Shown: positions 1 to 7,556, counted from the first letter of the stretch. The stretch: DNA of 20,473 nt from an uncultured Peptococcaceae bacterium (GCA_900556545.1 USPE01000006.1:1-20473), one strand, 5' to 3'. Made by a program: numbers and translations. Notes: a model not told the origin generated them from the letters alone.

Positions 1-337
<337 letters not shown>

Positions 338-436
338 AGGTAAAGGAAGAGAAGCAAGGTTGGAAAGAAAGAAGAAGTTATACATTGGGTAGTTTTGAGA
401 GAATCTGGTGAAGATTTTCTTAAAAGAGAATAAAGA

Positions 437-557
<121 letters not shown>

Positions 558-560
558 TGC

Positions 561-636
561 TCCTCAATAGCTCAGTCGGTAGAGCGCATGACTGTTAATC
601 ATGATGTCACTGGTTCGAGTCCAGTTTGGGGAGCCA
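561..636 (+). tRNA. tRNA-Asn (anticodon GTT)
   Basis: A full cloverleaf can be drawn. The acceptor arms TCCTCAA (561-567) and TTGGGGA (626-632) pair with one T-G. The anticodon stem CATGA/TCATG closes a loop with GTT at 594-596, and the T-arm carries GGTTCGAGTCC. Discriminator G633 is followed by an encoded CCA (634-636). It begins only four bases after 5S, so it is co-transcribed with the rRNA operon. Confidence 0.96.
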
Positions 637-643
637 TTTTTAT

Positions 644-717
644 AGGGGTATAGCTCCAATTGGTAGAGCAGCGGACTCCAAATCCGCGTGTTCTGGGTTC
701 GAGTCCTAGTGCCCCTG
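644..717 (+). tRNA. tRNA-Trp (anticodon CCA)
   Basis: The acceptor arms AGGGGTA (644-650) and TGCCCCT (710-716) pair with one T-G. The anticodon stem GCGGA/TCCGC encloses a loop with CCA at 678-680, and the T-arm reads GGGTTCGAGTCCT. The discriminator is G717 and the next bases are TTA, so the 3' CCA is not encoded and must be added by tRNA nucleotidyltransferase. It is the last gene of the rRNA operon, 7 bp behind tRNA-Asn. Confidence 0.96.
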
Positions 718-721
718 TTAG

Positions 722-757
722 AAGAACAGATAAGTTATTTTATCTGTTCTTTTTTTA
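722..757 (+). terminator. Intrinsic terminator of the rRNA/tRNA operon
   Basis: A 12-bp perfect stem (AAGAACAGATAA at 722-733 with TTATCTGTTCTT at 740-751) is closed by a short loop and followed by a run of T through 757. It lies directly behind tRNA-Trp. Confidence 0.93.
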
Positions 758-824
758 TTTCACCTAATAGTTTGTTTTTGTAGTCTTGTATAGGATAGAT
801 TTGATAAAGAGGCGGGAGATCATA

Positions 825-1271
825 TTGGAGATTAAACCAATTTACAGAAAGAATAAACAGGAATTACTTCCACTGTTGCTTTTGGGTGATGAACAAGAGT
901 CTATGATTGATCAATATTTTGAGAAAAGCACGATGTTTGGGCTATATCAGGGGACTTTATTGTGCGGTATAATTGCTATTACCTTTGAACGCGAAAACCT
1001 TTATGAAATCAAAAATATGGCTGTTTTGCCGGAATTTCAGCGGCAGGGTTATGGGCGAATGTTGATTGAATATGTCTTTCAACAGTATGGACAGCCTGGC
1101 ATGGTGTTTCAGGTAGGAACTGGAGAAGTTCCCTCCACAGTTGGATTTTATCAAGCTTGTGGATTCCAGATTTCTCATAAAATAAAAGATTTCTTTTGGC
1201 AATACGATCATCCTATTTATGAGGATGGTATTCAATTGCGGGATATGATTTACTTAAAGAAAGTACTGTAA
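825..1271 (+). CDS. GNAT family N-acetyltransferase
   Basis: A 148-residue acetyltransferase of the GNAT fold, transferring acetyl from acetyl-CoA to an amine on an unknown acceptor. The acetyl-CoA loop is seen as the Q-R-Q-G-Y-G segment at residues 72-77, following the beta strand with NMAVLPEF. The C-terminal half has the FYQACGF element typical of beta6-alpha4 and an IYEDGIQLRDMIYL tail. I recall this tail from Bacillus YvbK-like GNAT proteins. Start choice: the frame opens at a TTG at 786, but TTG at 825 has GGCGGGAG (811-818) six bases upstream and gives MEIKPIYRKN, a typical N-terminus. It is a stand-alone gene about 70 bp after the rRNA operon terminator. The substrate cannot be predicted; the family call is firm. 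Confidence 0.88.
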   Translation: MEIKPIYRKNKQELLPLLLLGDEQESMIDQYFEKSTMFGLYQGTLLCGIIAITFERENLYEIKNMAVLPEFQRQGYGRMLIEYVFQQYGQPGMVFQVGTGEVPSTVGFYQACGFQISHKIKDFFWQYDHPIYEDGIQLRDMIYLKKVL

Positions 1272-1478
1272 AGAGATTAAGAATAAAAGTTTTTTTGCGT
1301 AGGTCTTAATTTTAAAAATAGTGGTTATAAGGTTCTGTTTTTTTGTTGCGATATGAACCAATCGAGGTTCTACACAGGCTTGCTCATTTTTTACTAGAAA
1401 TGATTACAACATTTTGGCGTTCAAAAATAAAAAAACAAGTCTTTTATTTTGTTAACGAATATGATATAGTAAAAAGCA
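1272..1478. other. AT-rich intergenic stretch upstream of the nrdD control region
   Basis: About 310 bp separate the acetyltransferase from nrdD (1272-1584). The first 207 bp hold no gene I can support. Visible structure: GGTTC (1331-1335), GAACC (1355-1359) and GGTTC (1366-1370) could form two mutually exclusive short stems. An A/T-only inverted repeat (AAAATAAAA near 1424 with TTTTATTTT near 1442) lies just before the regulatory part. A weak ATTAAGA/TCTTAAT stem after the acetyltransferase stop might be its terminator. No riboswitch class was recognised. Confidence 0.5.
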
Positions 1479-1480
1479 CC

Positions 1481-1496
1481 ACCCTAGATATGGGGT
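1481..1496 (+). promoter_or_regulatory. Candidate upstream NrdR box (degenerate) or hairpin
   Basis: ACCCTAGATATGGGGT agrees with the NrdR consensus ACACWATATNTWGTGT at 12 of 15 informative positions. Its centre lies 42 bp, four helical turns, upstream of the second box. The same bases form a perfect hairpin: 1479-1486 pairs with 1491-1498 around a GATA loop, followed by six T. It could therefore instead be an intrinsic terminator for transcription arriving from upstream. Both readings remain open. Confidence 0.55.
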
Positions 1497-1503
1497 GGAT
1501 TTT

Positions 1504-1532
1504 TTGAAATTGATAATACTATACACTATATT
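1504..1532 (+). promoter_or_regulatory. Sigma-70 type promoter of nrdDG
   Basis: The -35 hexamer TTGAAA (1504-1509) and the -10 hexamer TATATT (1527-1532) are separated by exactly 17 bp. The -10 lies inside the downstream NrdR box, so repressor and RNA polymerase would compete. The predicted transcript starts near 1540, giving a leader of about 45 bases before nrdD. Confidence 0.72.
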
Positions 1533-1538
1533 TAGTAT
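1523..1538 (+). promoter_or_regulatory. NrdR box covering the nrdD -10 element
   Basis: ACACTATATTTAGTAT matches the known NrdR consensus ACACWATATNTWGTGT at every specified base except the third from the end (A for G). It overlaps the -10 hexamer of the nrdD promoter. nrdR itself is encoded at 4981, which supports a local regulatory circuit. Confidence 0.82.
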
Positions 1539-1584
1539 ATGGTAAAGATGATACAAATTGTAGTAAAGAGGGGAATGACGGGCG

Positions 1585-3711
1585 ATGGAAGGATATTTTG
1601 TTATAAAAAAGGATGGCACAAGAGAACCATTTGATGTTACAAAAGTAACAAAAGCAGTTAACAAATCAGCTTATCGGGCAATGGTGCAATTTACAGAACA
1701 GGATTTAAATTTTATTTCCGGTTTTGTTGAAGCCAAGGTTCGTTCTAGAACAAGCAAGGAAGTACCGATCAGTGAAATGCATAATATTGTAGAGAGCGCA
1801 TTGGATAATACCAATCCTCTGGTTGCCAAGAGTTATCGGGATTACCGGAATTATAAACAAGATTTTGTGCATATGCTGGACGAAGTCTATAAAAAGAGTC
1901 AGTCAATTATGTATATCGGTGATAAAGAAAACAGCAATACCGATAGCGCATTGGTATCCACAAAACGCAGCCTGATTTTTAACCAATTGAACAAAGAGTT
2001 GTACCAGAAATTTTTCCTGACTACAGAAGAGCTGCAAGCGTGCAGAGAGGGCTATATTTATATTCATGATATGTCTGCTCGCCGCGATACCATGAACTGC
2101 TGTCTGTTTGATGTGGAAAACGTCTTAAAAGGCGGATTTGAAATGGGCAATCTCTGGTATAACGAACCAAAAAGCCTGAATGTTGCTTTTGACGTAATCG
2201 GAGATATTGTGTTGAGTGCGGCCAGCCAACAGTATGGTGGTTTTACCATTCCAAGTGTTGACTTGATTTTAGAGCCTTATGCAGAATTAAGTTATAACAA
2301 AGACCTGAAAAAATATCTGGAACTGGGCTTGACCCAAGAACGTGCGGAGCAGGAAGCATTAAAAAATATTGAATATGAATTTCGGCAGGGGTTCCAGGGT
2401 TGGGAATATAAATTTAATACCGTTGGTTCCAGTCGGGGAGATTATCCTTTTATCACCGTAACCACCGGGACAGGCACCGGTCGATTTGCTAAAATGGCAT
2501 CTATTTTAATGTTTGAAGTTCATCATGGCGGACAGGGAAAAGCCGGGCACAAAAAGCCGGTGCTGTTTCCGAAGATTGTATTTTTATATGATGAGAATCT
2601 GCATGGGCCGGGGAAACCCTGTGAAGATGTATTTGAAGCAGGCATCGTTTGCTCCAGCAAAACAATGTATCCGGATTGGTTGAGCTTAACAGGCGACGGT
2701 TATGTAGCCGGTATGTATAAAAAATACGGCAAAGTAGTAAGTCCTATGGGATGCCGTGCGTTTCTTTCTCCTTGGTATGAACGGGGAGGGATGAATCCGG
2801 CTGACGATGAAGATGCTCCGGTATTTGTGGGACGCTTTAACATTGGCGCAATCAGTTTGCATCTGCCAATGATTTTGGCAAAATCCCGTCAGGAAAGCAG
2901 AGATTTTTATGAAGTGCTGGATTATTATTTAAACTTAATTCGTAAGCTGCATATTCGTACCTATGACTATCTGGGTGAAATGAGAGCGTCTACCAATCCG
3001 CTGGCTTACTGTGAGGGCGGATTCTATAACGGTCATCTGGGGATTCATGATAAAATTAAACCATTATTAAAAACGGCTACAGCATCTTTTGGCATTACAG
3101 CATTGAACGAATTGCAGCAGCTGTATAATAAAAAATCTTTGGTAGAAGATGGTGCATTTGCCTTAGAGGTACTGGAACATATCAACCAGAAAATTAACGA
3201 ATTTAAAGAAGAAGACGGCAATTTATATGCCATTTATGGTACGCCGGCAGAATCCTTAACCGGGTTGCAGGTGCAGCAGTTCCGGGCTAAATTCGGTATT
3301 GTGGAAAATGTATCCGATCATGCCTACGTCAGCAATAGTTTCCATTGTCATGTATCCGAAGATATTACACCAATTCAAAAACAGAATTTGGAATATCGCT
3401 TCTGGAATTTATGTAATGGTGGAAAAATTCAATATGTAAAATACCCGATCGATTACAATATGGAAGCATTAAAAACACTGGTGCGCCGTGCAATGGCTAT
3501 GGGTTTTTATGAAGGGGTTAACCTTTCTCTGGCTTATTGTGACGATTGTGGACATCAGGAATTGGAAATGGATGTATGCCCACAGTGCGGCAGTAAAAAT
3601 CTGACCAAAATTGAGCGAATGAACGGTTATCTTTCTTATTCCCGTGTAAAAGGAGATACTCGTTTAAATGATGCCAAAATGGTGGAAATTTCGGAAAGGA
3701 AGAGCATGTAA
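1585..3711 (+). CDS. nrdD: Anaerobic (class III) ribonucleoside-triphosphate reductase
   Basis: A 708-residue oxygen-sensitive enzyme that reduces ribonucleoside triphosphates to deoxyribonucleotides with a glycyl radical. Residues 3-95 form an ATP-cone (VIKKDGTREPFD start), the allosteric module that senses ATP/dATP. The barrel domain carries an NCCLFDV segment (C172, C173), a GSSRGDYPFITVTTG segment (281-295) and the MGCRAF loop (C390), all typical positions for active-site or structural cysteines. A four-cysteine zinc site (C652, C655, C665, C668) precedes the glycyl-radical segment RMNGYLS; G681 is the likely radical site. Length equals the usual family length. AGAGGGG (1567-1573) is the ribosome site for ATG 1585. 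Its stop codon overlaps the nrdG start (TAATG). Expression is probably repressed by NrdR. The oxygen-independent chemistry implies DNA precursor synthesis during anaerobic growth. Confidence 0.98.
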   Translation: MEGYFVIKKDGTREPFDVTKVTKAVNKSAYRAMVQFTEQDLNFISGFVEAKVRSRTSKEVPISEMHNIVESALDNTNPLVAKSYRDYRNYKQDFVHMLDEVYKKSQSIMYIGDKENSNTDSALVSTKRSLIFNQLNKELYQKFFLTTEELQACREGYIYIHDMSARRDTMNCCLFDVENVLKGGFEMGNLWYNEPKSLNVAFDVIGDIVLSAASQQYGGFTIPSVDLILEPYAELSYNKDLKKYLELGLTQERAEQEALKNIEYEFRQGFQGWEYKFNTVGSSRGDYPFITVTTGTGTGRFAKMASILMFEVHHGGQGKAGHKKPVLFPKIVFLYDENLHGPGKPCEDVFEAGIVCSSKTMYPDWLSLTGDGYVAGMYKKYGKVVSPMGCRAFLSPWYERGGMNPADDEDAPVFVGRFNIGAISLHLPMILAKSRQESRDFYEVLDYYLNLIRKLHIRTYDYLGEMRASTNPLAYCEGGFYNGHLGIHDKIKPLLKTATASFGITALNELQQLYNKKSLVEDGAFALEVLEHINQKINEFKEEDGNLYAIYGTPAESLTGLQVQQFRAKFGIVENVSDHAYVSNSFHCHVSEDITPIQKQNLEYRFWNLCNGGKIQYVKYPIDYNMEALKTLVRRAMAMGFYEGVNLSLAYCDDCGHQELEMDVCPQCGSKNLTKIERMNGYLSYSRVKGDTRLNDAKMVEISERKSM

Positions 3712-4202
3712 TGCGTTATCATAATATTACCCATGATGATATGTTAAATGGTGATGGTTTAAGAGTGGTTTTGTGGGTAGCAGGCTGCACCCATCATTGT
3801 CCTCAATGTCAAAATCCAATCACATGGGATATTAACGGCGGTCTGCCTTTTGATGAAGAGGCACATGATGAAATTATGGCCGAACTGGACAAAGACTATG
3901 TTTCAGGAATCACCTTTAGCGGCGGAGATCCGCTCCATCCTGATAATCGGCAGGAGATTGGCAATTTAATTCAGCAAATGAAAGCGCAGTATCCGCAGAA
4001 AACCATTTGGCTCTACACCGGTTTTGTTTGGGACGATATCAAGGATTTGCCTTTTATTGCTGATGTGGATGTGCTGGTGGATGGCCCGTTCCAAATTGAT
4101 AACCTGGATGTAAAGCTGCATTGGCGCGGCAGCTCCAATCAAAGGGTAATTGATGTAAAAGAAACATTGCGTTTAAAACGGATCGTACTCTGGTCTGAAT
4201 AA
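3711..4202 (+). CDS. nrdG: Anaerobic ribonucleotide reductase activating protein (radical SAM)
   Basis: A 163-residue radical-SAM activase that uses a 4Fe-4S cluster and S-adenosylmethionine to generate the glycyl radical on NrdD. The cluster motif C-x3-C-x2-C is at C26, C30 and C33 (CTHHCPQCQN), followed by TW as in NrdG proteins. The SAM-contacting GGDP motif is at 67-70. It lacks the extra ferredoxin-like domain of longer pyruvate-formate-lyase-type activases, and the length fits NrdG. Its ATG shares one base with the nrdD stop, so the two are translationally coupled, which suits a 1:1 partner complex. A strong terminator follows directly. Confidence 0.97.
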   Translation: MRYHNITHDDMLNGDGLRVVLWVAGCTHHCPQCQNPITWDINGGLPFDEEAHDEIMAELDKDYVSGITFSGGDPLHPDNRQEIGNLIQQMKAQYPQKTIWLYTGFVWDDIKDLPFIADVDVLVDGPFQIDNLDVKLHWRGSSNQRVIDVKETLRLKRIVLWSE

Positions 4203-4208
4203 GCAATC

Positions 4209-4249
4209 AAAACCTTCAAGGGAGTTCGTTCCTCCTTGAAGGTTTTTTT
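4209..4249 (+). terminator. Intrinsic terminator of nrdDG
   Basis: AACCTTCAAGG (4211-4221) pairs perfectly with CCTTGAAGGTT (4234-4244) and is followed by a T run to 4249. Four A residues upstream could extend the stem. It starts 6 bp after the nrdG stop, so dut is not part of the nrdDG transcript except by read-through. Confidence 0.95.
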
Positions 4250-4278
4250 ATGAATCTCTATACCTTGGGCGGGAAATG

Positions 4279-4287
4279 TGGTACAAT
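4279..4287 (+). promoter_or_regulatory. Possible extended -10 promoter for dut
   Basis: TGGTACAAT is an extended -10 element (TG-N-TACAAT) between the nrdG terminator and dut. No good -35 hexamer is seen at 16-18 bp upstream, which is tolerated by extended -10 promoters. The predicted leader is about 75 bases. Confidence 0.45.
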
Positions 4288-4366
4288 AAATTGATTTCTT
4301 TGTCGAATACTTAGTGGATAAAAAAATCAATTTAAAATGACATTGATAAAAATTTGAGGTGCAGGT

Positions 4367-4870
4367 ATGCAAAAGATTGCCAAATTTAGTAAAGTCAGTT
4401 TTCAGCAGTTTCAAGAAAGCTGGCAGGATACATTTCATGAAACAGTGGAGCAAACCGTATATGATGAGATAAAATTGCCGGCGCGGGCCACAGCCGGATC
4501 TGCCGGTTATGATTTTTTTAGTCCGTTGACCTTTTCTCTGGCGCCTGGCGAAACCATAAAAATTCCAACAGGCATTCGTGTTCAAATGGAAACAGGTTGG
4601 GTATTGCAGTGCTATCCACGCAGTGGTTTGGGGTTTAAATATCGGCTGCAATTAAATAATACAGTGGGGATTATTGACAGTGATTATTATTTTTCGGACA
4701 ACGAAGGTCATATTTTTGCCAAACTCACCAATGATGGTAAAGAACAAAAAACAGTAGAAGTTGTGCAAGGACAGGGTTTTATGCAAGGGATCTTTGTACC
4801 TTTTGGCATCACAGTAGATGATGATGCCACGGCAATTCGGAATGGCGGTTTTGGCAGCACGACAAAATAA
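4367..4870 (+). CDS. dut: Deoxyuridine 5'-triphosphate nucleotidohydrolase (trimeric dUTPase)
   Basis: A 167-residue enzyme hydrolysing dUTP to dUMP and pyrophosphate, which keeps uracil out of DNA and feeds thymidylate synthesis. All five trimeric dUTPase motifs are in order: GSAGYDF (44-50), PRSGLGFK (84-91), NNTVGIIDSDY (97-107) with the catalytic aspartate, GQGFMQGIF (135-143) and the C-terminal RNGGFGST (158-165) that closes over the active site. About 40 residues precede motif 1, including an N-terminal helix-like segment, so it is slightly longer than the E. coli type; this form is common in Firmicutes as far as I recall. GAGGTG (4356-4361) serves ATG 4367. It sits between nrdDG and nrdR, a cluster for dNTP supply and quality. 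Confidence 0.96.
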   Translation: MQKIAKFSKVSFQQFQESWQDTFHETVEQTVYDEIKLPARATAGSAGYDFFSPLTFSLAPGETIKIPTGIRVQMETGWVLQCYPRSGLGFKYRLQLNNTVGIIDSDYYFSDNEGHIFAKLTNDGKEQKTVEVVQGQGFMQGIFVPFGITVDDDATAIRNGGFGSTTK

Positions 4871-4980
4871 TCTGAATAAAGAGACAGTGACAAAAACGAA
4901 CAAACTAAAAGAATTTACACAATAGCAGAAGCTGGCATAATCATTAAAAATTAGCTCTTTTATTAGAAGGAGGCATCGTT

Positions 4981-5430
4981 ATGCAATGTCCTGTTTGTCA
5001 CAATGATAGCAAAGTATTAGATACCCGATGGATCGAAGAAGAAAATTCTATTCGCCGCCGGCGGGAATGTACTGTTTGCAGTAAACGATTTACCACATAT
5101 GAAAAAATAGAAGACAAGCCTTTGGTTGTAATCAAAAAAAGCGGACGGCGGGAGTTATTTGATGGTTCCAAAATCCTAAAAGGAATGGCCAAAGCATGTG
5201 AAAAACGTCCCATTGGAATAGAGCAGCTGCAAAAAATAACAGTGGAAATCGAAAAAGAACTGAAAAATCAATATTCGGAAGTACCGGTTCACTTGATTGG
5301 CGAAACGATCATGCGGCGGTTAATGTCCATTGATGAAGTTGCGTATGTGCGTTTTGCTTCTGTTTACAAAGAATTTGATGATGTTGAAACATTTATTCGA
5401 GAAATCGAAGTCATGAAGGAGCGAAAATAA
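4981..5430 (+). CDS. nrdR: Transcriptional repressor NrdR
   Basis: A 149-residue zinc-finger/ATP-cone repressor that binds NrdR boxes ahead of ribonucleotide reductase genes in a nucleotide-dependent oligomeric state. The N-terminal zinc ribbon has C3, C6, C30 and C33 with the diagnostic DTRWIEEENSIRRRRECTVC region. The ATP-cone follows at about residues 49-139 (VVIKKSGRRELFDGSKI). Length is standard for the family. An excellent ribosome site, AGAAGGAGG, precedes ATG 4981 by eight bases. Candidate target boxes lie upstream of nrdD at 1481 and 1523. No good box was found directly upstream of nrdR itself, so autoregulation is not supported. The following gene starts 3 bp after its stop codon. 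Confidence 0.97.
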   Translation: MQCPVCHNDSKVLDTRWIEEENSIRRRRECTVCSKRFTTYEKIEDKPLVVIKKSGRRELFDGSKILKGMAKACEKRPIGIEQLQKITVEIEKELKNQYSEVPVHLIGETIMRRLMSIDEVAYVRFASVYKEFDDVETFIREIEVMKERK

Positions 5431-5433
5431 TTT

Positions 5434-5928
5434 ATGGATGAGCAGGCTCTGCAATATGGGGAAGCCAAACTGATGGAACCGATTTATCGTATGTTTAAAG
5501 TCATCGAGCAGGAAGATGATATCAAAGCAAAAACGTTAATCGCAGTAGTGATGCAGTATATTACAGAGCATTACAGCGGCAAATCTTTAACGCCGGTTGA
5601 TGTGCAGCATATTTTACGGGCAGTGTTATTAAATGAACAAGATGGAAAATACTATGCAATGTATGTATCTAATGAGATTCAGGTAAAAGCAGCCGGCTGG
5701 CTGACATTATTGGCTGTAGATCTTCCTGTTACATTGGAACAGCTGGGCTGTATGGCAGATGAACTGGCGCAGGAATTGCAGGAAAAGGATTATATCAAGA
5801 TTTCTGCCGAGGATGTGTTTACCATATTAGAACGGGTTGCCGGTCAGGTAGATGCAGTGCTGAACCACAGATTACAGCTAAATAAAGAAGTTTATATTGC
5901 AGAATTAAGAACTTTTTTAGTACACTAA
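5434..5928 (+). CDS. Conserved-looking protein of unknown function behind nrdR
   Basis: A 164-residue acidic soluble protein that I do not recognise. It has no signal peptide, no membrane segment, no cysteine cluster and only one cysteine (in LGCMAD). It looks almost entirely alpha-helical, with amphipathic heptad-like stretches such as MADELAQELQEKDYIKISAEDVFTILERV near 112-140. No nucleotide-binding or DNA-binding motif is visible. ATG 5434 lies 3 bp after the nrdR stop with AAGGAG (5416-5421) inside the end of nrdR, so it is co-transcribed and probably translationally coupled. Context suggests a link to the nrdR transcript, but adjacency alone gives no function. The gene after it has its own promoter, so the nrdR transcript probably ends here or soon after. 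Confidence 0.85.
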   Translation: MDEQALQYGEAKLMEPIYRMFKVIEQEDDIKAKTLIAVVMQYITEHYSGKSLTPVDVQHILRAVLLNEQDGKYYAMYVSNEIQVKAAGWLTLLAVDLPVTLEQLGCMADELAQELQEKDYIKISAEDVFTILERVAGQVDAVLNHRLQLNKEVYIAELRTFLVH

Positions 5929-5951
5929 ACGTCTAAAAAACAGGAAGTTTA

Positions 5952-5980
5952 TTGAGCTTTGCCGAAAAAAATGGTATGCT
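5952..5980 (+). promoter_or_regulatory. Sigma-70 type promoter of the LCP gene
   Basis: TTGAGC (5952-5957) and TATGCT (5975-5980) are separated by 17 bp, and TGG precedes the -10, giving an extended -10. The transcript would start near 5987, just ahead of the AAGGAG ribosome site at 6001. Confidence 0.75.
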
Positions 5981-6015
5981 TAATTTACAAAGCTGTGTAA
6001 AAGGAGAGTTTGCGA

Positions 6016-7515
6016 TTGGATACTGAAAGAGAAGGGGCCGGCCGAAACCGGTCAGAAAAAAACGCAAGGCATCCGCGAAAAAAAAGAAAACTACGTAAAA
6101 AAGCCGTTATTATTATAGTATGTGTGATTGCAGCACTGTTAATCAGTGGGCTGGCAATGGCAGGCATGTCCATTAAGCCGCCGTCGGTAGAAAAACCTTC
6201 TGTAGATGACACGCAGGAAATTGAAGAACGGGCAGACGGCATTTATAATGTGCTGGTAGTGGGAACCGATAAAGTGGGACTGAATACGGATACCATTATG
6301 GTTATGTCATTAGACAGTATCAATGACAGAGCCAATGTAATGAGCATTCCCCGCGATACCATGTCCAATGTAAAACGTTCTGTGAAAAAAATCAATGCAG
6401 CCTATGCCATTGGTGCTAAAAATGGAAAAGGCAATATTGATAATCTGAAAAAAGAAGTATCTTATTTGTTAGGTTTTGAAGTGGACAATTACGTTGTGGT
6501 AAATCTGGGCGCTTTTGAAGAAATCATAGATGCCATTGGCGGCGTTACCATTGATGTGCCGCGCAATATGAACTATGATGACCCTTATCAGGATCTGCAT
6601 ATTCATTTAGAGAAAGGCGTTCAGACCTTAAGTGGCAAAGAAGCCATTGGCTTTGTGCGGTATCGCAGCGGTTATGCAGAAGGTGATATTGGCCGTGTAA
6701 AAGCGCAGCAGCTGTTTATAGAGGCAACAGCCAAACAGCTGGCTTCTCCGTCTACCCTGACCAAGCTGCCTAAATTGGCTGAAATTGTATTGCGCAACAT
6801 GGACACCGATTTGACCAATGGTGAGATTTTATGGTTTGCCAAAGAAGCCATGGCAATTGACATGTCAACAAATTTGAATATGTTTGTATTGCCGGGGCAG
6901 GGACAATATGTTAATCGGTTGTCCTATTATCTGCCCAATGAGACTGAAATTCTGTCCATTGTGAATGAGTACTTTAATCCATATGCTACACCGATTACCG
7001 ACTTAAATATTGTAAATGTCAGTACCGTTGTAAAACAGGAACAAGATCGGCAGTCCACATTGTCGGCAGAGCAGCGCCGCAAAGAAGAAGAATTGCAGCA
7101 GCAGGCAGAAAATGAGGCATCTGTGAATACCGATGATCTGCAGACAGAAGAGGAAAATCAACAAACCGGTGAAACTGACGGCACCAATGTAAATAATGGC
7201 GATCAAACCACAACCGGCGATGGCACAGCCACCGGAACAGACGGCAATTCAAACACCGATACAACAGGACAAACTCCGACTACACCGACAGAACAGCAGC
7301 CTTCTGATAATACACAAACCGGCGGCCAACCGACCGATCAGACAGGTGATAGTACCAATACAGATACAAGTACAAATCCAGGTGTAGATGACAATACCGG
7401 TTCGGAATCTACAGGGACCGATGGTTCTGGTTATAATACCATTCCCGGTGAAGTTCTGAAGCCTGACGCAGAAGCGCAGGCAGTAACAGAACCGGCAGAG
7501 GATACGGTGATTTAA
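6016..7515 (+). CDS. LytR-CpsA-Psr (LCP) family cell-wall glycopolymer ligase
   Basis: A 499-residue membrane-anchored extracytoplasmic protein. LCP enzymes transfer undecaprenyl-linked glycopolymers such as teichoic acids or capsule onto peptidoglycan. A basic N-terminus (15-29) and one transmembrane helix (30-50) give type II topology. The LCP domain spans about 76-240: NVLVVGTDK, NTDTIMVMSLD, the IPRDT motif (R113, D114), FVRYRSGYAEGDIGR (R215, R217, D224, R227) and AQQLF. Residues about 340-370 look coiled-coil-like (EQRRKEEELQQQAENEA). Residues 370-475 are low complexity, rich in Thr, Asp, Gly, Asn and Gln. No LytR C-terminal domain is seen. Start: AAGGAG (6001-6006) fits TTG 6016 with 9-bp spacing; an in-frame TTG at 6010 is too close. 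Confidence 0.93.
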   Translation: MDTEREGAGRNRSEKNARHPRKKRKLRKKAVIIIVCVIAALLISGLAMAGMSIKPPSVEKPSVDDTQEIEERADGIYNVLVVGTDKVGLNTDTIMVMSLDSINDRANVMSIPRDTMSNVKRSVKKINAAYAIGAKNGKGNIDNLKKEVSYLLGFEVDNYVVVNLGAFEEIIDAIGGVTIDVPRNMNYDDPYQDLHIHLEKGVQTLSGKEAIGFVRYRSGYAEGDIGRVKAQQLFIEATAKQLASPSTLTKLPKLAEIVLRNMDTDLTNGEILWFAKEAMAIDMSTNLNMFVLPGQGQYVNRLSYYLPNETEILSIVNEYFNPYATPITDLNIVNVSTVVKQEQDRQSTLSAEQRRKEEELQQQAENEASVNTDDLQTEEENQQTGETDGTNVNNGDQTTTGDGTATGTDGNSNTDTTGQTPTTPTEQQPSDNTQTGGQPTDQTGDSTNTDTSTNPGVDDNTGSESTGTDGSGYNTIPGEVLKPDAEAQAVTEPAEDTVI

Positions 7516-7556
7516 TCACAACACATGAAAAAGCATACAAGAAAAGGGGAACGGCT

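Noticed and set aside
1272..1584. Possible riboswitch or T-box leader ahead of nrdD
   Set aside because: No T-box sequence, no cobalamin, SAM or other known core was recognised. The likely promoter at 1504-1532 leaves a leader of only about 45 bases.
4139..4651. A 170-codon minus-strand frame across the nrdG end and the start of dut
   Set aside because: It crosses the nrdDG terminator and is antisense to nrdG and dut. Its composition is not protein-like and it has no start signals.
5434..5928. An ATP-cone or DNA-binding domain in the gene after nrdR
   Set aside because: No ATP-cone signature (such as the K-x-x-G-x-x-E-x-F/D pattern), zinc ligand or helix-turn-helix was visible, so no function is assigned.
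7003..7387. Overlapping frames on both strands in the LCP tail, and a suspected repeat array
   Set aside because: They are side effects of the repetitive codon composition of the Thr/Asp/Gly/Asn-rich tail. There are no exact tandem units and no CRISPR-like spacing.
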